A stretch of 38,102 nucleotides of DNA from an uncultured bacterium (lineage in GTDB: Bacteria > Verrucomicrobiota > Kiritimatiellia > CAIKKV01 > CAITUY01). Shown here one piece after another: positions 7,449 through 16,110 of this stretch. Location: positions 1-38,102 of the forward strand of contig CAITUY010000149.1 in assembly GCA_903895695.1 (NCBI GenBank), given 5' to 3'. The position numbers were made by a program, and so were the translations under genes. Each line of letters opens with the position of its first letter. The stretch's first letter is position 1. The notes under the pieces were generated by a model. It worked only from the letters and a program-made list of their open reading frames with translations. It did no database searches and was not told the origin of the DNA.

Positions 7449-8761
7449 TCGTCCCGCAGACCAGACTCCTGGCCTGGGTGGCCGCGTTCGTGCCCGTGGC
7501 CGTGGCCGGCGCACTGTTGCCCGGCGTGGCCGCGCCGGCCGTGATCGGCTTTGCCGCGCTGGCGTTGCTGGCCGGCGTGGATGCTGGACTGGGTCGACGC
7601 CGGGTCCGCGGCCTCCGCGTCAGCCTGCCGGCGCTCGTGCGCCTGGCGGTCGAGCGGCCGGGGGCGATTCCGATCACGGTCAAGCAGGAGCGGCAGCGCC
7701 CGCTCACCGTGCGGCTCGGACTGCCGCTGCCCGGCGGATTTCGGTCGGCCGACGAGGTGCTGGAGGTGGCGTTGCCGGTCGGTACCGCGTCCCGCCTGGC
7801 GTGGCCCTGCACGCCGGCAGTTCGCGGCCGGTTCGAGGTGCTCCGATGCCACGTGGAAGTCGCCTCGCCGCTGGGGTTCTGGGGGGCGCGGGCGGCTTGC
7901 GCCTGCCGGGCGGAACTGCGCGTGTATCCCAACCTGGCCGGCGAACGCAAACGCCTGGCGGCGCTGTTCCTGCGGCGCGGACGCTCCGGCATCCACGCCC
8001 AGCGCATGGTGGGGCACGGCCGGGAGTTCGAGAAGCTGCGCGACTACGTGCCCGGGGATACCTACGAGGATATCCACTGGAAGGCCACCGCCCGGCGCGG
8101 CAAGCCGATCACCAAGTTGTACCAGGTCGAACGGACCCGCGAGATCTATGTGGCCATCGACACGTCGCGACTCAGCGCGCGGGCGGTGGACGGCGAGCCC
8201 GCCCTGGAGCGTTTCCTGGCCGCCGCGCTGGTGCTGGGGCTGGCCGCCGAGCAGCAGGGCGACCTGTTCGGCCTGATCGTATTCGGCAGCCGCGTCACCC
8301 GGTTTATCCGCGCCGGGCGCGGCAAGGCGCACTACTCGGTCTGCCGCGATGCGCTCTATGCCCTGCAGTCCGGGCCGGAAACGCCGGATTTCGACGAACT
8401 TGCCAGCTTCACGCGGCTGAACCTGCGGAAGCGGGCCCTGGTGCTGGTGCTGACCGACCTGAGCGATCCGGTGCTGGCCGAAGCCTTCCGGCACGGGGCC
8501 GAGTTGCTCTGCCGACACCACCTGCTCATGGTGTTCATGGTGCGGCCGTCGGGCGTGGGCCCCCTGTTCGGCGAGGCCGACGCCGAGTCGACCGACCAGG
8601 TCTACCGGAACCTCGCCGGGCACCTGATCTGGACCGACTTGCACGAGGTCGGGCGCCGGCTGCAGCATCGGGGGATCGGTTTCGCGGTGAGCGAGCGCGA
8701 GACGCTCTGCGCCGACCTGGTGAGCCGGTACATGAGCGTGAAGGCGAGACAGATGTTGTGA
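7445..8761 (+). CDS. DUF58 domain protein, MoxR partner
   Basis: 438 aa. Two hydrophobic helices at the N-terminus (about 8-50) anchor it. Residues about 60-170 form a beta-rich domain, and the DUF58 core begins with the typical G-x-E-F-x-x-L-R-D-Y-V-P-G-D and I-H-W-K-A-T-A-R-R-G motifs (about 195-220). A VWA-like part follows, with V-A-I-D-T-S-R (about 236-242) corresponding to a MIDAS D-x-S-like element whose last position is Arg, and V-L-V-L-T-D-L-S further on (about 333-341). DUF58 proteins are the usual partners of MoxR ATPases. Start overlaps moxR (ATGA); the stop is six bases before the SpoIIM-like gene. Confidence 0.92.
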   Translation: MIVPQTRLLAWVAAFVPVAVAGALLPGVAAPAVIGFAALALLAGVDAGLGRRRVRGLRVSLPALVRLAVERPGAIPITVKQERQRPLTVRLGLPLPGGFRSADEVLEVALPVGTASRLAWPCTPAVRGRFEVLRCHVEVASPLGFWGARAACACRAELRVYPNLAGERKRLAALFLRRGRSGIHAQRMVGHGREFEKLRDYVPGDTYEDIHWKATARRGKPITKLYQVERTREIYVAIDTSRLSARAVDGEPALERFLAAALVLGLAAEQQGDLFGLIVFGSRVTRFIRAGRGKAHYSVCRDALYALQSGPETPDFDELASFTRLNLRKRALVLVLTDLSDPVLAEAFRHGAELLCRHHLLMVFMVRPSGVGPLFGEADAESTDQVYRNLAGHLIWTDLHEVGRRLQHRGIGFAVSERETLCADLVSRYMSVKARQML

Positions 8762-8767
8762 CAGCGC

Positions 8768-9826
8768 ATGATCATTGACCTCCAGCGATTCATTGAAACG
8801 GAAGCGCCTTTCTGGCGGGAGCTTGAGGGCGTGCTTGACGTTCTGGAGCGTGACCCGCTCCAGCGGCTGTCGCTGGAGGAACTGCGCCGCTTTCATTACC
8901 TCTACGACCGGGTGTCGAGCGATCTGGGGAAGGTTGCCACGTTCGCGGCCGAACCCGAAACGCGGCGCTATCTGGAACGGCTCGTGGCGCGGGCCTACGG
9001 CGAAATCCACGAAACGCGCGCCGTGCCGCATCGCTTCAGGCCGTGGCACTGGTTCGCGCAGGTTCTTCCCGTCACTTTCAGGCGGCACCTGCGCGCTTTC
9101 TGGCTCGCCCTTGCGCTGACCGGGGCGGGGTGCCTATTCGGGGGCGGCGCCGTGGCGATCGATCCGGCCGCGAAGGAAGTCATCCTGCCCTTCGAGCAAC
9201 TGCTGCAGAACCCCTCGCGACGGGTGGCGGAAGAAGAGCGCGTCACGGGCGACCGGTTGCGCGGGGCCAAGGCGCAGGGCGCGGCCTGGTACATCCGCAA
9301 CAATACGCAGGTGGCCTTCACGACCCTGGCTTTGGGCATCACGTGGGGCGTGGGCACGGTGCTGGTCCTGTTGGTCAATGGCGTGATGCTGGGTGCGGTG
9401 TGCGCCGACTACATCTTGGCCGGCCAGACCCGGTTCCTGCTCGGCTGGCTGCTGCCGCACGGGTCGGTCGAGATGCCCGCCATTATCCTCGCCGGGCAGG
9501 CCGGGTTTGTGCTGGCGGGCGCCCTCATCGGGTGGCGGCGCCGGGTCGCCCTGCGCGCGCGGCTGCGGGCCGTGACCCCCGACCTCTTCACGTTGATCGC
9601 CGGCGTGGCGCTCATGCTCGTATGGGCCGGCCTTGTTGAGTCGTTCCTGTCGCAGTACCACGGGGCGGTGCTGCCGTACGGGCTCAAGATTGCGTTCGGA
9701 TGTTGTGAACTTGCGGCTTTGACCGTGTTTCTGGCGCGGTCGGGACGAAAGCCATTCGGCCCCACGGCGCGGGAAGCCGCGCCGCTCCCTGCGTCCGCCA
9801 GCGCAGGCGAAAGGGGCCGCCCGTGA
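8768..9826 (+). CDS. Stage II sporulation protein M (SpoIIM)-like membrane protein
   Basis: 352 aa. About 100 hydrophilic residues, including a helical region that starts IDLQRFIETEAPFW as in many SpoIIM-like proteins, precede the membrane domain (about 105-325) with five or six hydrophobic segments. The N-N-T-Q-V-A-F-T-T-L-A-L-G-I-T-W-G sequence and the G-S-V-E-M-P-A-I-I-L-A-G motif are characteristic of the family. In sporulators SpoIIM acts in engulfment, but homologues in non-sporulating bacteria sit, as here, next to RDD, MoxR and DUF58 genes, so a general envelope role is more likely. It overlaps the final RDD gene (GTGA). Confidence 0.9.
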   Translation: MIIDLQRFIETEAPFWRELEGVLDVLERDPLQRLSLEELRRFHYLYDRVSSDLGKVATFAAEPETRRYLERLVARAYGEIHETRAVPHRFRPWHWFAQVLPVTFRRHLRAFWLALALTGAGCLFGGGAVAIDPAAKEVILPFEQLLQNPSRRVAEEERVTGDRLRGAKAQGAAWYIRNNTQVAFTTLALGITWGVGTVLVLLVNGVMLGAVCADYILAGQTRFLLGWLLPHGSVEMPAIILAGQAGFVLAGALIGWRRRVALRARLRAVTPDLFTLIAGVALMLVWAGLVESFLSQYHGAVLPYGLKIAFGCCELAALTVFLARSGRKPFGPTAREAAPLPASASAGERGRP

Positions 9827-10575
9827 TCCGCCGCAAGACCCTGATCATTCGCACGCCCGAGGGCATCGCGTTCCCGCTCGTGATCGCGAGCTCCGTCACC
9901 CGGTTTCTGGCCCTGGCCGTGGACCTGGTCTGCATTTATATCGTTACGGGCGCGGTCAGCTCCGTGCTCGCGGTGACCCGGCTCATCAGCGGCGATATTG
10001 CCGCTGCCGCGTTCATGCTTTCCTCGGCCTTGGTGGCGCTGGCCTATCCGATTTACATGGAATGGCGCTGGCGCGGCCAGACCATCGGCAAAAAGCTGCT
10101 GCGCCTGCAGGTGATGGACGACCAGGGGCTCCGGCTCCAGTTGAGCCAGATCGTGATCCGCAACCTGCTGCGGGGCGTCGACGTGTTACCGGGCTTTTAT
10201 GGCGTGGGGGGGGCGGCGGCGTTTCTCAACGGGCGGGGACAGCGCTTGGGGGATCTGGCGGCGAACACGATTGTGGTTCGGCACCCCGAGGCGGCAGAGC
10301 CGGATTTCGAAAAGATCCTGCCGGGCAAGTACAACTCGTTTCGCGAATTCCCGCACCTGGCCGCGCGCCTGCGCCAGAACGTGACGCCCCGCGAAGCCGG
10401 GCTCGCGCTCGAAGCCCTGTTGCGGCGTGACCAAGTGGAGGACCAGGCCCGGCCGGCGCTCTTCGCCGACATCCGCACGCACTTCGAACCGCTTGTGCGC
10501 TTCCCGGCCGAGGCACTTGAGGGGCTCAGTGACGAGCAGTATGTGCGCAACGTCGTGGACGTGCTGTTTCGGTGA
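9823..10575 (+). CDS. RDD family membrane protein
   Basis: 250 aa with a GTG start overlapping the upstream stop. The first 20 residues contain the I-R-T-P-E-G-I-A-F-P-L motif usual in RDD proteins beside SpoIIM. The RDD domain follows (about 22-165): Arg in VTRFLALAVDLVC, two helices, then W-R-G-Q-T-I-G-K-K-L-L-R-L-Q-V and G-D-L-A-A-N-T-I-V-V-R. The cytosolic tail (about 166-250) is Arg-rich and may contact partners. A diverged piece of such a gene (about residues 146-168) is fused to a nitroreductase fragment at 16111-16666. The gene ends 20 bases from the convergent cytochrome gene; no terminator hairpin is evident. Confidence 0.9.
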   Translation: MIRRKTLIIRTPEGIAFPLVIASSVTRFLALAVDLVCIYIVTGAVSSVLAVTRLISGDIAAAAFMLSSALVALAYPIYMEWRWRGQTIGKKLLRLQVMDDQGLRLQLSQIVIRNLLRGVDVLPGFYGVGGAAAFLNGRGQRLGDLAANTIVVRHPEAAEPDFEKILPGKYNSFREFPHLAARLRQNVTPREAGLALEALLRRDQVEDQARPALFADIRTHFEPLVRFPAEALEGLSDEQYVRNVVDVLFR

Positions 10576-10595
10576 GGGTGACGCCCGCCGCTCTT

Positions 10596-12932
10596 TCAGG
10601 GAGGGATTGCCCGGACCCGGTAGAAGCGCGGCGTGTTCGTGGCGGAGGGATCCCCGACGGCCGTCACGTCGGTATGGCCCCACACGTTGCTGTTCAGGCT
10701 CGTCCAGAGGCCGGCCCGGAGATCGCTGCCGCGCTCGGCTGCGTAGTGCCCGCCCAGCCAGGATACGAAGCCGACCGAAACGACGTTGCCCGCCACATTG
10801 ATCGCATGAATTCTGAGATTGCTGCGCGCATCGTTGGGGTCGGTCCCGGCGATGAACTCGCCCAGGTTATCCAGTCCATCCTGGTCGGGATCCGCCGTGA
10901 GGGCGGCCGCCGAGGCCGTCACGTTGCTGAAATACAGCCGGCGCCACCAGTCCGGGACGGCGTCGCCGAGTGAGAACGTATTGGTGACGATGACGGTGAC
11001 AGTGGCCAGGGTTGAGTCACGGAAGCCGCTATTCGCGGCGAAGGTGAATGTGTCGGTGCCCGTGAAGCCCAGGCTGGGAAAATAGGTCGCCACGTTGCTG
11101 CTCAGGCTCACACTTCCATAGGCGGGCTGGGAGATGATTCGTAGGGTGCCTTTGGTGGCCGTCAATGGGAAGTTGGTGGATATCCCGGCCGCCGTGCCAA
11201 CCGCGGTCCCGGTCACCGTCGGCGCCGCCGGGGCCGAACCGCTGCCGCCTGCGCCATTGTGGCAGTTGTAGCAGCCGATTTGCTGGCCCTGGAACACGGC
11301 TTGACCGTTGATCGTCCGGTCGCGCTGCATCAGTGACAGGACCGTGCCGGCGTAATTCGTGCCATGGCAACTCCGGCAGGCCTGGCCGGCTGCACTTTGA
11401 TGCCCGCTGACCCACGTCTGTCCGATCGGGTGCAGGCCGTGCGGTCCGCCGTTCACGGTATTCGGCATGGCGCCGTGGCAGGTGTCGCATTCCGCCAGTA
11501 CGCCGGTGTGGCCCTGGTGCCGGACGCTGGTGACGTTGTCGTTGGTGAAGGCGCTCGGGAATTCGGCGTGGGTTGAGCCGTGGCAGCCCGCGCATTTCAC
11601 CCCGCCGTGCCCCTCGGAGTAACGGTATAGCGACGTGTTGGGCAGGGGCGCATTGGCGGTCGTGGCGAAGAGATTCGTGGCCGGCAGACGCAGTACGACG
11701 CCGGTCGTGAACACAGACGTGTACCGGATCTGGCCGTTGTTGGCGAGGGCATGACCCGTGTGACAGGCCTGGCAGTTGGGCTCGTTCAGCCAGCCGGTGC
11801 GGTTGGTGCTCCCCACGGCGCTCAAGTTGCCGTGACAGCTCTGGCATTGCATGGCCATTGCTCCATTGACCGGGTTGATCGCTTTGCCCATCACACCGCG
11901 CAGGCAGCGGGTGATCGAGCCGGGATGGCAGGTGTAGCACGAGGTGAGATTCGTCTCATTGTCGAGCGTCAGAGGGGGGTGGGTCCGCGGATCGACAACG
12001 GGAGCGTGATGCGTATGAATGGCAGCCGTGAGGGGTTTGATCCCCAGGGCCGGCAGGCCGGAACCGGGCAGTGCTTCCGATCCATGACAGGCGGCGCAGA
12101 GAATCGCGCGCTTATCGTGTGTTACCGTGGCGTAGAGGCCCGCGGGGTTGAGGTGATTAGTGGCCAGTGCCGCCGCGTACTGGGCCGGCGCGCCGGCGAA
12201 CTGCCACTGGTCGTGCAGCGCCAGCACGTTGAGCCGGTAATCGCGGCCCGGATTCGAGTCGCTGATCCAGCCCCCAGTCGGACGGGCGGCGGGCGCGGAG
12301 CCGGAGAGGTGGCAAAGCCTGCAGTTCATCTCGTCGGAAACCGGGAGCACAATGTCGGTATTCGTCAGGACATGGCCGGCGCCGTCCGTCGCCGTAAGAC
12401 GCATCATCGGATACGAGTTCGGCTTCCCCGCGTCATCGTAGGGCGTGAGGGGAATGCCATAGGCGACGAACCAGTTCCCGGCGGGCTCGAGCACCATCGC
12501 CTGGGGCGTATTGGAGACGCCTGGCATGGCGAACGAAAGCGACGGCACGGGCAGACCGGCATCCACGGGCAGGTTGGCGCCGAACAGTTCCTGCGAATGG
12601 TCCCAGAAGGCTGTCTTTCCGCGCGACGTCGTGTTCAGCGATCCGGCCGGGTCGGCGATTGCCTGGTACGCCACGGCGTAGCCGTTGGTCAGCTTCGTCG
12701 CCGTACCGTTCTGGCCCTGGATGATCTGCGCATTGATCGTGTTATAGGGCGGCAGGATCGAGAAGACGGTGTAGTCGCTGTCCATGCAATGCATGCCCAG
12801 GTTGTTCCACCCCACGACCGTGTAGTTTGTGGCCGCATGGGCCGTGGCGCCGAGTGACAGGCAGGCCGCAAGTCCCGCGACCAGCCCCATCCGGCCGCAT
12901 ACGTGAGGTTCCCCCTTCGTCCGCGTGTGCAT
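10596..12932 (-). CDS. Secreted nonahaem c-type cytochrome with Ca-binding-repeat C-terminus
   Basis: 778 aa. The start is the ATG at 12932, behind GGAGAG and before a signal peptide with a hydrophobic core (GLVAGLAACLSLGATAHA); the frame is open 46 codons further but lacks these signals. The N-terminus has the VVGWNNLGMHCMDSDYTVFS motif seen in multihaem proteins. Nine CxxCH sites follow: CRLCH, CAACH, CYTCH, CQSCH, CQACH, CAGCH, CDTCH, CRSCH and CYNCH. A beta-rich Ig/cadherin-like repeat (GYGSVSL-like, FTGTDTFTF) and a calcium-type repeat (DPDQDGLDNLGEF) follow near the C-terminus. It is likely an extracellular or periplasmic electron carrier. No other respiratory gene lies nearby. It lies between the RDD operon and the nitroreductase gene. 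Confidence 0.88.
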   Translation of the reverse strand: MHTRTKGEPHVCGRMGLVAGLAACLSLGATAHAATNYTVVGWNNLGMHCMDSDYTVFSILPPYNTINAQIIQGQNGTATKLTNGYAVAYQAIADPAGSLNTTSRGKTAFWDHSQELFGANLPVDAGLPVPSLSFAMPGVSNTPQAMVLEPAGNWFVAYGIPLTPYDDAGKPNSYPMMRLTATDGAGHVLTNTDIVLPVSDEMNCRLCHLSGSAPAARPTGGWISDSNPGRDYRLNVLALHDQWQFAGAPAQYAAALATNHLNPAGLYATVTHDKRAILCAACHGSEALPGSGLPALGIKPLTAAIHTHHAPVVDPRTHPPLTLDNETNLTSCYTCHPGSITRCLRGVMGKAINPVNGAMAMQCQSCHGNLSAVGSTNRTGWLNEPNCQACHTGHALANNGQIRYTSVFTTGVVLRLPATNLFATTANAPLPNTSLYRYSEGHGGVKCAGCHGSTHAEFPSAFTNDNVTSVRHQGHTGVLAECDTCHGAMPNTVNGGPHGLHPIGQTWVSGHQSAAGQACRSCHGTNYAGTVLSLMQRDRTINGQAVFQGQQIGCYNCHNGAGGSGSAPAAPTVTGTAVGTAAGISTNFPLTATKGTLRIISQPAYGSVSLSSNVATYFPSLGFTGTDTFTFAANSGFRDSTLATVTVIVTNTFSLGDAVPDWWRRLYFSNVTASAAALTADPDQDGLDNLGEFIAGTDPNDARSNLRIHAINVAGNVVSVGFVSWLGGHYAAERGSDLRAGLWTSLNSNVWGHTDVTAVGDPSATNTPRFYRVRAIPP

Positions 12933-13148
12933 CGCTCGCTCTCCGCATGTAGTTCGGATTTCCCGCGGCCCTCGTCGAGAGGGGAACCCGCAGCCTCGTC
13001 CACTATCGGGCACCCCGCGCGGCTGCGATATCAGGGATTGGCGGAGTTCCATGGCCGAAAGACCTGACACCGCATCGCCGTGGACGTGCTGACCCGATGA
13101 AGGTACTCTTCTCCGTAGCTACGACGAGGAACACGAAGAGCCGGAGGT

Positions 13149-13724
13149 ATGGGCAACAACACCGAAGTACAGCCGCCCGCCGGCAGTGTCGCGGACGTTA
13201 TCGCGCGGCGCGCGAGTTGCCGGGCGTATCGGGGCGACCCTGTCCCGCGCGAACAGATCATGCGTCTGCTGCAAGCCGCGCGCCTGGCGCCTTCGGCCTG
13301 CAACCGTCAGCCCTGGCGGTTTGCCGTGGCCCTCACGCCGGAGGTGCGGCGCCGCATCGTTGAGGATGGCTTCCTGCCGGGGCTCGGCATGTCATGGGCG
13401 CGCGAGGCGCCCGTGCACGTCGTGCTCGGGATGGAACGCTCGTTGCTCACGCACGGTGTGGCGGCCGCGGTTGCCGGCGTCGACTACCCCTGGCTCGACC
13501 TGGGCATCGCCGGGGAGCACCTCGTGCTGGCCGCGACCGAACTCGGCCTGGGGACGTGCTGGATCGGCTGGATCCGCCCGCGTGTCCTGCGCCGGATCGT
13601 GGGCTGGCCGGTAACGGTCCGTCCCGTGGCGGTCATCACCGTCGGTTATCCGCGCGATATGGAAACGGAGCCGCCACTCGCCGTCCGGCGTAAGCCGCTG
13701 GACGAGCTTCTCCGGTGGCTCTGA
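13149..13724 (+). CDS. Nitroreductase family (FMN-dependent) protein
   Basis: 191 aa, within the range of small nitroreductases. The N-terminal R-R-A-S-C-R-A-Y (about 20-27) matches the R-R-S-x-R-x-F/Y FMN-phosphate motif, followed by A-R-L-A-P-S-A-C-N-R-Q-P-W-R-F (44-58), the flavin-contact segment. E-L-G-L-G-T-C-W-I-G-W (about 134-144) is the conserved C-terminal signature. The family reduces nitro, quinone or enone groups with NAD(P)H. A GGAGG lies only one base before the ATG, an unusually tight spacing. A second, 5'-truncated copy about 95 % identical at the DNA level lies at 16181-16666, so this gene is the intact member of a recent duplication. Confidence 0.88.
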   Translation: MGNNTEVQPPAGSVADVIARRASCRAYRGDPVPREQIMRLLQAARLAPSACNRQPWRFAVALTPEVRRRIVEDGFLPGLGMSWAREAPVHVVLGMERSLLTHGVAAAVAGVDYPWLDLGIAGEHLVLAATELGLGTCWIGWIRPRVLRRIVGWPVTVRPVAVITVGYPRDMETEPPLAVRRKPLDELLRWL

Positions 13725-13828
13725 AGGCGGAACTGTAAGTGTTGTCGCCAATTGCCTCGTTCCAACTACCGCGTCGCCTTTGTCGCAAACTGCAGATTAG
13801 ACCTAACTATTTGCCTTGAAAAGTCGGA

Positions 13829-15040
13829 ATGTATTCCTTATTTTCAATGCAAATGATACACCGTCGTCTTCAGGATATACTCATCCAACGGGTCTCGCGG
13901 ACGCCGGTGGTCGCGCTTCTGGGGTCCCGACAAGTTGGCAAGACCACCTTGGCACGGGGACTCAAGTTGGCCAAACCGACCCACTATCTCGACTTGGAGC
14001 GTCCTTCCGATCTGGCCAAGCTGACAGATCCCGAGCTTTATCTCGGCAGGTTTGCGGATCACCTGGTGATTCTGGACGAGATTCAACGGCTCCCGAACCT
14101 GTTCCCCGTGCTGCGCAGCCTCGTGGATGAGCGGCGGCGGACCGGGAAAGGCGTGGCACAATTTCTGATCCTGGGGTCGGCCTCTCCGGAGTTGCTGCAG
14201 CAGAGCTCCGAAACCCTTGCCGGGCGAATCAGTTACCTCGAACTCCATCCCTTCAACCTCACGGAACTGGGCGACCGAGGCGGGCAGATGGAGCGCCATT
14301 GGTTGCGCGGCGGCTATCCGGGCAGTTATCTTGCTCCCGACGATGCCACGTCTGCGCAGTGGTGCGAGGACTTCGTCACCAGCTATGTCGAGAGTTATCT
14401 GCCCCAACTGGGCGTGGCAGCATCGCCACAGCAATTACGCCGGCTTTGCACCATGTTGGCGCATCAACAGGGGGCCACCCTTAATCTCAGCAAACTCGGC
14501 GGGTCCCTCGGTATGGATGGCAAGACTGTCCGCCACTACCTCGATTTGATGGAAGGACTTTACATTTTGAGAACGCTTCCCGCCTGGAGTCGCAATGCCG
14601 GCAAGCGTCTGGTCAAGGCCCCCAAAGTCTATTGGCGCGATACGGGGCTTCTCCATGCCCTCGCCGGACTGCCCGGTATCGAGCAGGTCCTCGGGCATCC
14701 GCTCTGCGGTCACTCCTGGGAAGGTTACTGCCTGGAGCAGGTCCTTGCCCTGCTCCCGACCGGCACTCGTTTCAGTCACTATCGCACCCACGCCGGAGCG
14801 GAGGTCGATCTTGTACTCGAGGCCCCCGCCGGAGAGGTCACGGCCATCGAAATTAAGCGCACCCTCGCCCCGAAACTCACGCCCGGCTTCCGCGAGAGCA
14901 TGGATACGCTGGGCGCGACCCGTGGTTGTATCCTGATACCGGGCGGCGATCCCTTTCCACTTTCGGAGTCAGTCACGGCACAGCCTCTCGCTCAGTTTCT
15001 AGATACTATTGGCACGGCCGCGCCTCGGCCTAAACACTGA
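13829..15040 (+). CDS. AAA ATPase with C-terminal DUF4143 domain
   Basis: 403 aa. Walker A is GSRQVGKT (32-39) and Walker B is LVILDEIQ (79-86, D83/E84), followed by the ILGSASPELL sensor segment. The C-terminal half is a DUF4143 domain: ARTLPAWSRN-like sequence, W-R-D-T-G-L-L-H-A-L, and a nuclease-like part with EVDLVLEAPAGEVTAIEIKRT, recalling the D-(E/Q)-x-K core of restriction-type folds. Related ATPases are abundant in accessory regions and their role is unclear. The upstream 104 bases are AT-richer than the surroundings. An alternative start is the ATG at 13853 (MIHRRLQD), which matches the usual family N-terminus better. Confidence 0.88.
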   Translation: MYSLFSMQMIHRRLQDILIQRVSRTPVVALLGSRQVGKTTLARGLKLAKPTHYLDLERPSDLAKLTDPELYLGRFADHLVILDEIQRLPNLFPVLRSLVDERRRTGKGVAQFLILGSASPELLQQSSETLAGRISYLELHPFNLTELGDRGGQMERHWLRGGYPGSYLAPDDATSAQWCEDFVTSYVESYLPQLGVAASPQQLRRLCTMLAHQQGATLNLSKLGGSLGMDGKTVRHYLDLMEGLYILRTLPAWSRNAGKRLVKAPKVYWRDTGLLHALAGLPGIEQVLGHPLCGHSWEGYCLEQVLALLPTGTRFSHYRTHAGAEVDLVLEAPAGEVTAIEIKRTLAPKLTPGFRESMDTLGATRGCILIPGGDPFPLSESVTAQPLAQFLDTIGTAAPRPKH

Positions 15041-15047
15041 CGTTGAG

Positions 15048-15290
15048 ATGGCAATGAAGAACGAAGATGAATCGGCATTTGTGGATGTCTTCCACCCGCC
15101 CAACTCCCTGGAGGCAGGTCTGATTCGGGAAACATTGGAGCGTGAAGGCATCAACGTCTTCGTCAGCAACGAGAACTTCTACAATACGGGTGCGATCCTG
15201 GCGATTGGCGCGGATACCATCAGCGTCATGGTTCAACGAGAAGATGCAACTCGTGCGAAAGAAGTGATCAGTGGCCTGGGACTGGAGTAG
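15048..15290 (+). CDS. DUF2007 putative signal-transducing protein
   Basis: 80 aa from the ATG at 15048; the frame also opens at 15009, but that would overlap the ATPase gene. It matches the DUF2007 pattern: V-D-V-F-x-P-x-N-S-L-E-A-G-L-I-R-x-x-L-E-R-E-G-I at the N-terminus, a N-x-x-F-Y-N-T-G middle and V-x-V-x-x-E-D-A-x-x-A-x-x-V-I at the C-terminus. DUF2007 is a small ferredoxin-like alpha/beta domain suggested to act in signal transduction. It is close behind the ATPase and may be co-transcribed. Confidence 0.8.
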   Translation: MAMKNEDESAFVDVFHPPNSLEAGLIRETLEREGINVFVSNENFYNTGAILAIGADTISVMVQREDATRAKEVISGLGLE

Positions 15291-15332
15291 GAATCAGCCT
15301 GAAGACCGTGCGCGAGGTGAAACGGTCATCGC

Positions 15333-15890
15333 GTGGAACGCTTGCCACGGTGCGGTCATATTGCTCTGCAGCGGCGTATTCCTGTGCTTGCGTCTTGCGC
15401 TCCGCATCGGGAGTGGTTGGAAGTGACCTGCGTGTCGGGCGCTACCGGTCATCCGGCACTTGATGAACGGTTGGTACTGACCATTGCGGCCGAAACTGAG
15501 CGTGCCACCCATACGGGCAACGGGGGCATAACCTTGTGGCTCACCTTCTCGAATCGGAGTGACGCCGCCGTCTGCATGGTTACGAACGGCATTCGGTACA
15601 GGGAACAGGTCAATTTTCTGATTCAGGGTGAGGCAGACCGACGGGGTGTTTCGCTACCGGACGGGAACTCGGACGAGGTGTGGCGGGAAAGCGGTCGCAC
15701 AAGTCCGATGATTTGCTACTTTCGCTATCCGAAGCCACAGATTGGCAGGCTGCCTCCGGGCGGATCCCTTCGCGTTCCAATCCGGACGTTTGAACGCAGT
15801 AAGATGGGCCTGATCGGGTTCTTGTCCTGCTGCAGCAGAGATCATCGTCCCCTTAAACGGGGCGTCTACCGTGCCACAGTCATCTATTAG
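15333..15890 (+). CDS. Hypothetical protein, start uncertain, possibly frameshifted
   Basis: Up to 185 aa from a GTG. From about residue 28 it reads like a beta-rich extracytoplasmic domain (VLTIAAETERATHTGNGGITLWLTFSNRSD..., ending PLKRGVYRATVIY), but no family is recognised. The first residues look unlike a natural N-terminus. In the next frame, bases about 15346-15420 encode a hydrophobic run (GAVILLCSGVFLCLRLAL) that would make a good signal sequence, so a single-base shift near 15420 may have disconnected signal and domain. Treat the start as unresolved. Confidence 0.5.
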   Translation: MERLPRCGHIALQRRIPVLASCAPHREWLEVTCVSGATGHPALDERLVLTIAAETERATHTGNGGITLWLTFSNRSDAAVCMVTNGIRYREQVNFLIQGEADRRGVSLPDGNSDEVWRESGRTSPMICYFRYPKPQIGRLPPGGSLRVPIRTFERSKMGLIGFLSCCSRDHRPLKRGVYRATVIY

Positions 15891-16110
15891 GCACCGCAGA
15901 TCGAGGGATCGTCATCCCCTCTGCCCGAGCGTGGCGTTTGTTTCACAAACTTTCTGGTGTCGAATACGCTTTCGATAGAAATCGGGCCGCGAAAGGGTTT
16001 GGGGCTGATCGAGCGACTGAACGATGAATGACGCAGGGAGGACCGAGGGACCGACCGCATGGCTCCAGAAGCCAGGCCCCACCAACTGGTGAGACCCATA
16101 CCTGGACCAC

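Noticed and set aside
5970..9088. Long open frames antisense to the DUF4350, MoxR, DUF58 and SpoIIM genes
   Set aside because: They are mirror frames of GC-rich genes, with Arg/Pro/Ala/His-rich translations and no family motifs.
12933..13070. Extra 46 codons at the start of the cytochrome frame
   Set aside because: The ATG at 12932 has a GGAGAG site and directly precedes a signal peptide; the upstream residues have neither.
16028..16110. Upstream part of the frame that covers the nitroreductase remnant
   Set aside because: Its residues match neither nitroreductase nor RDD; the homology begins only at about 16111, so it was not counted as a gene start.
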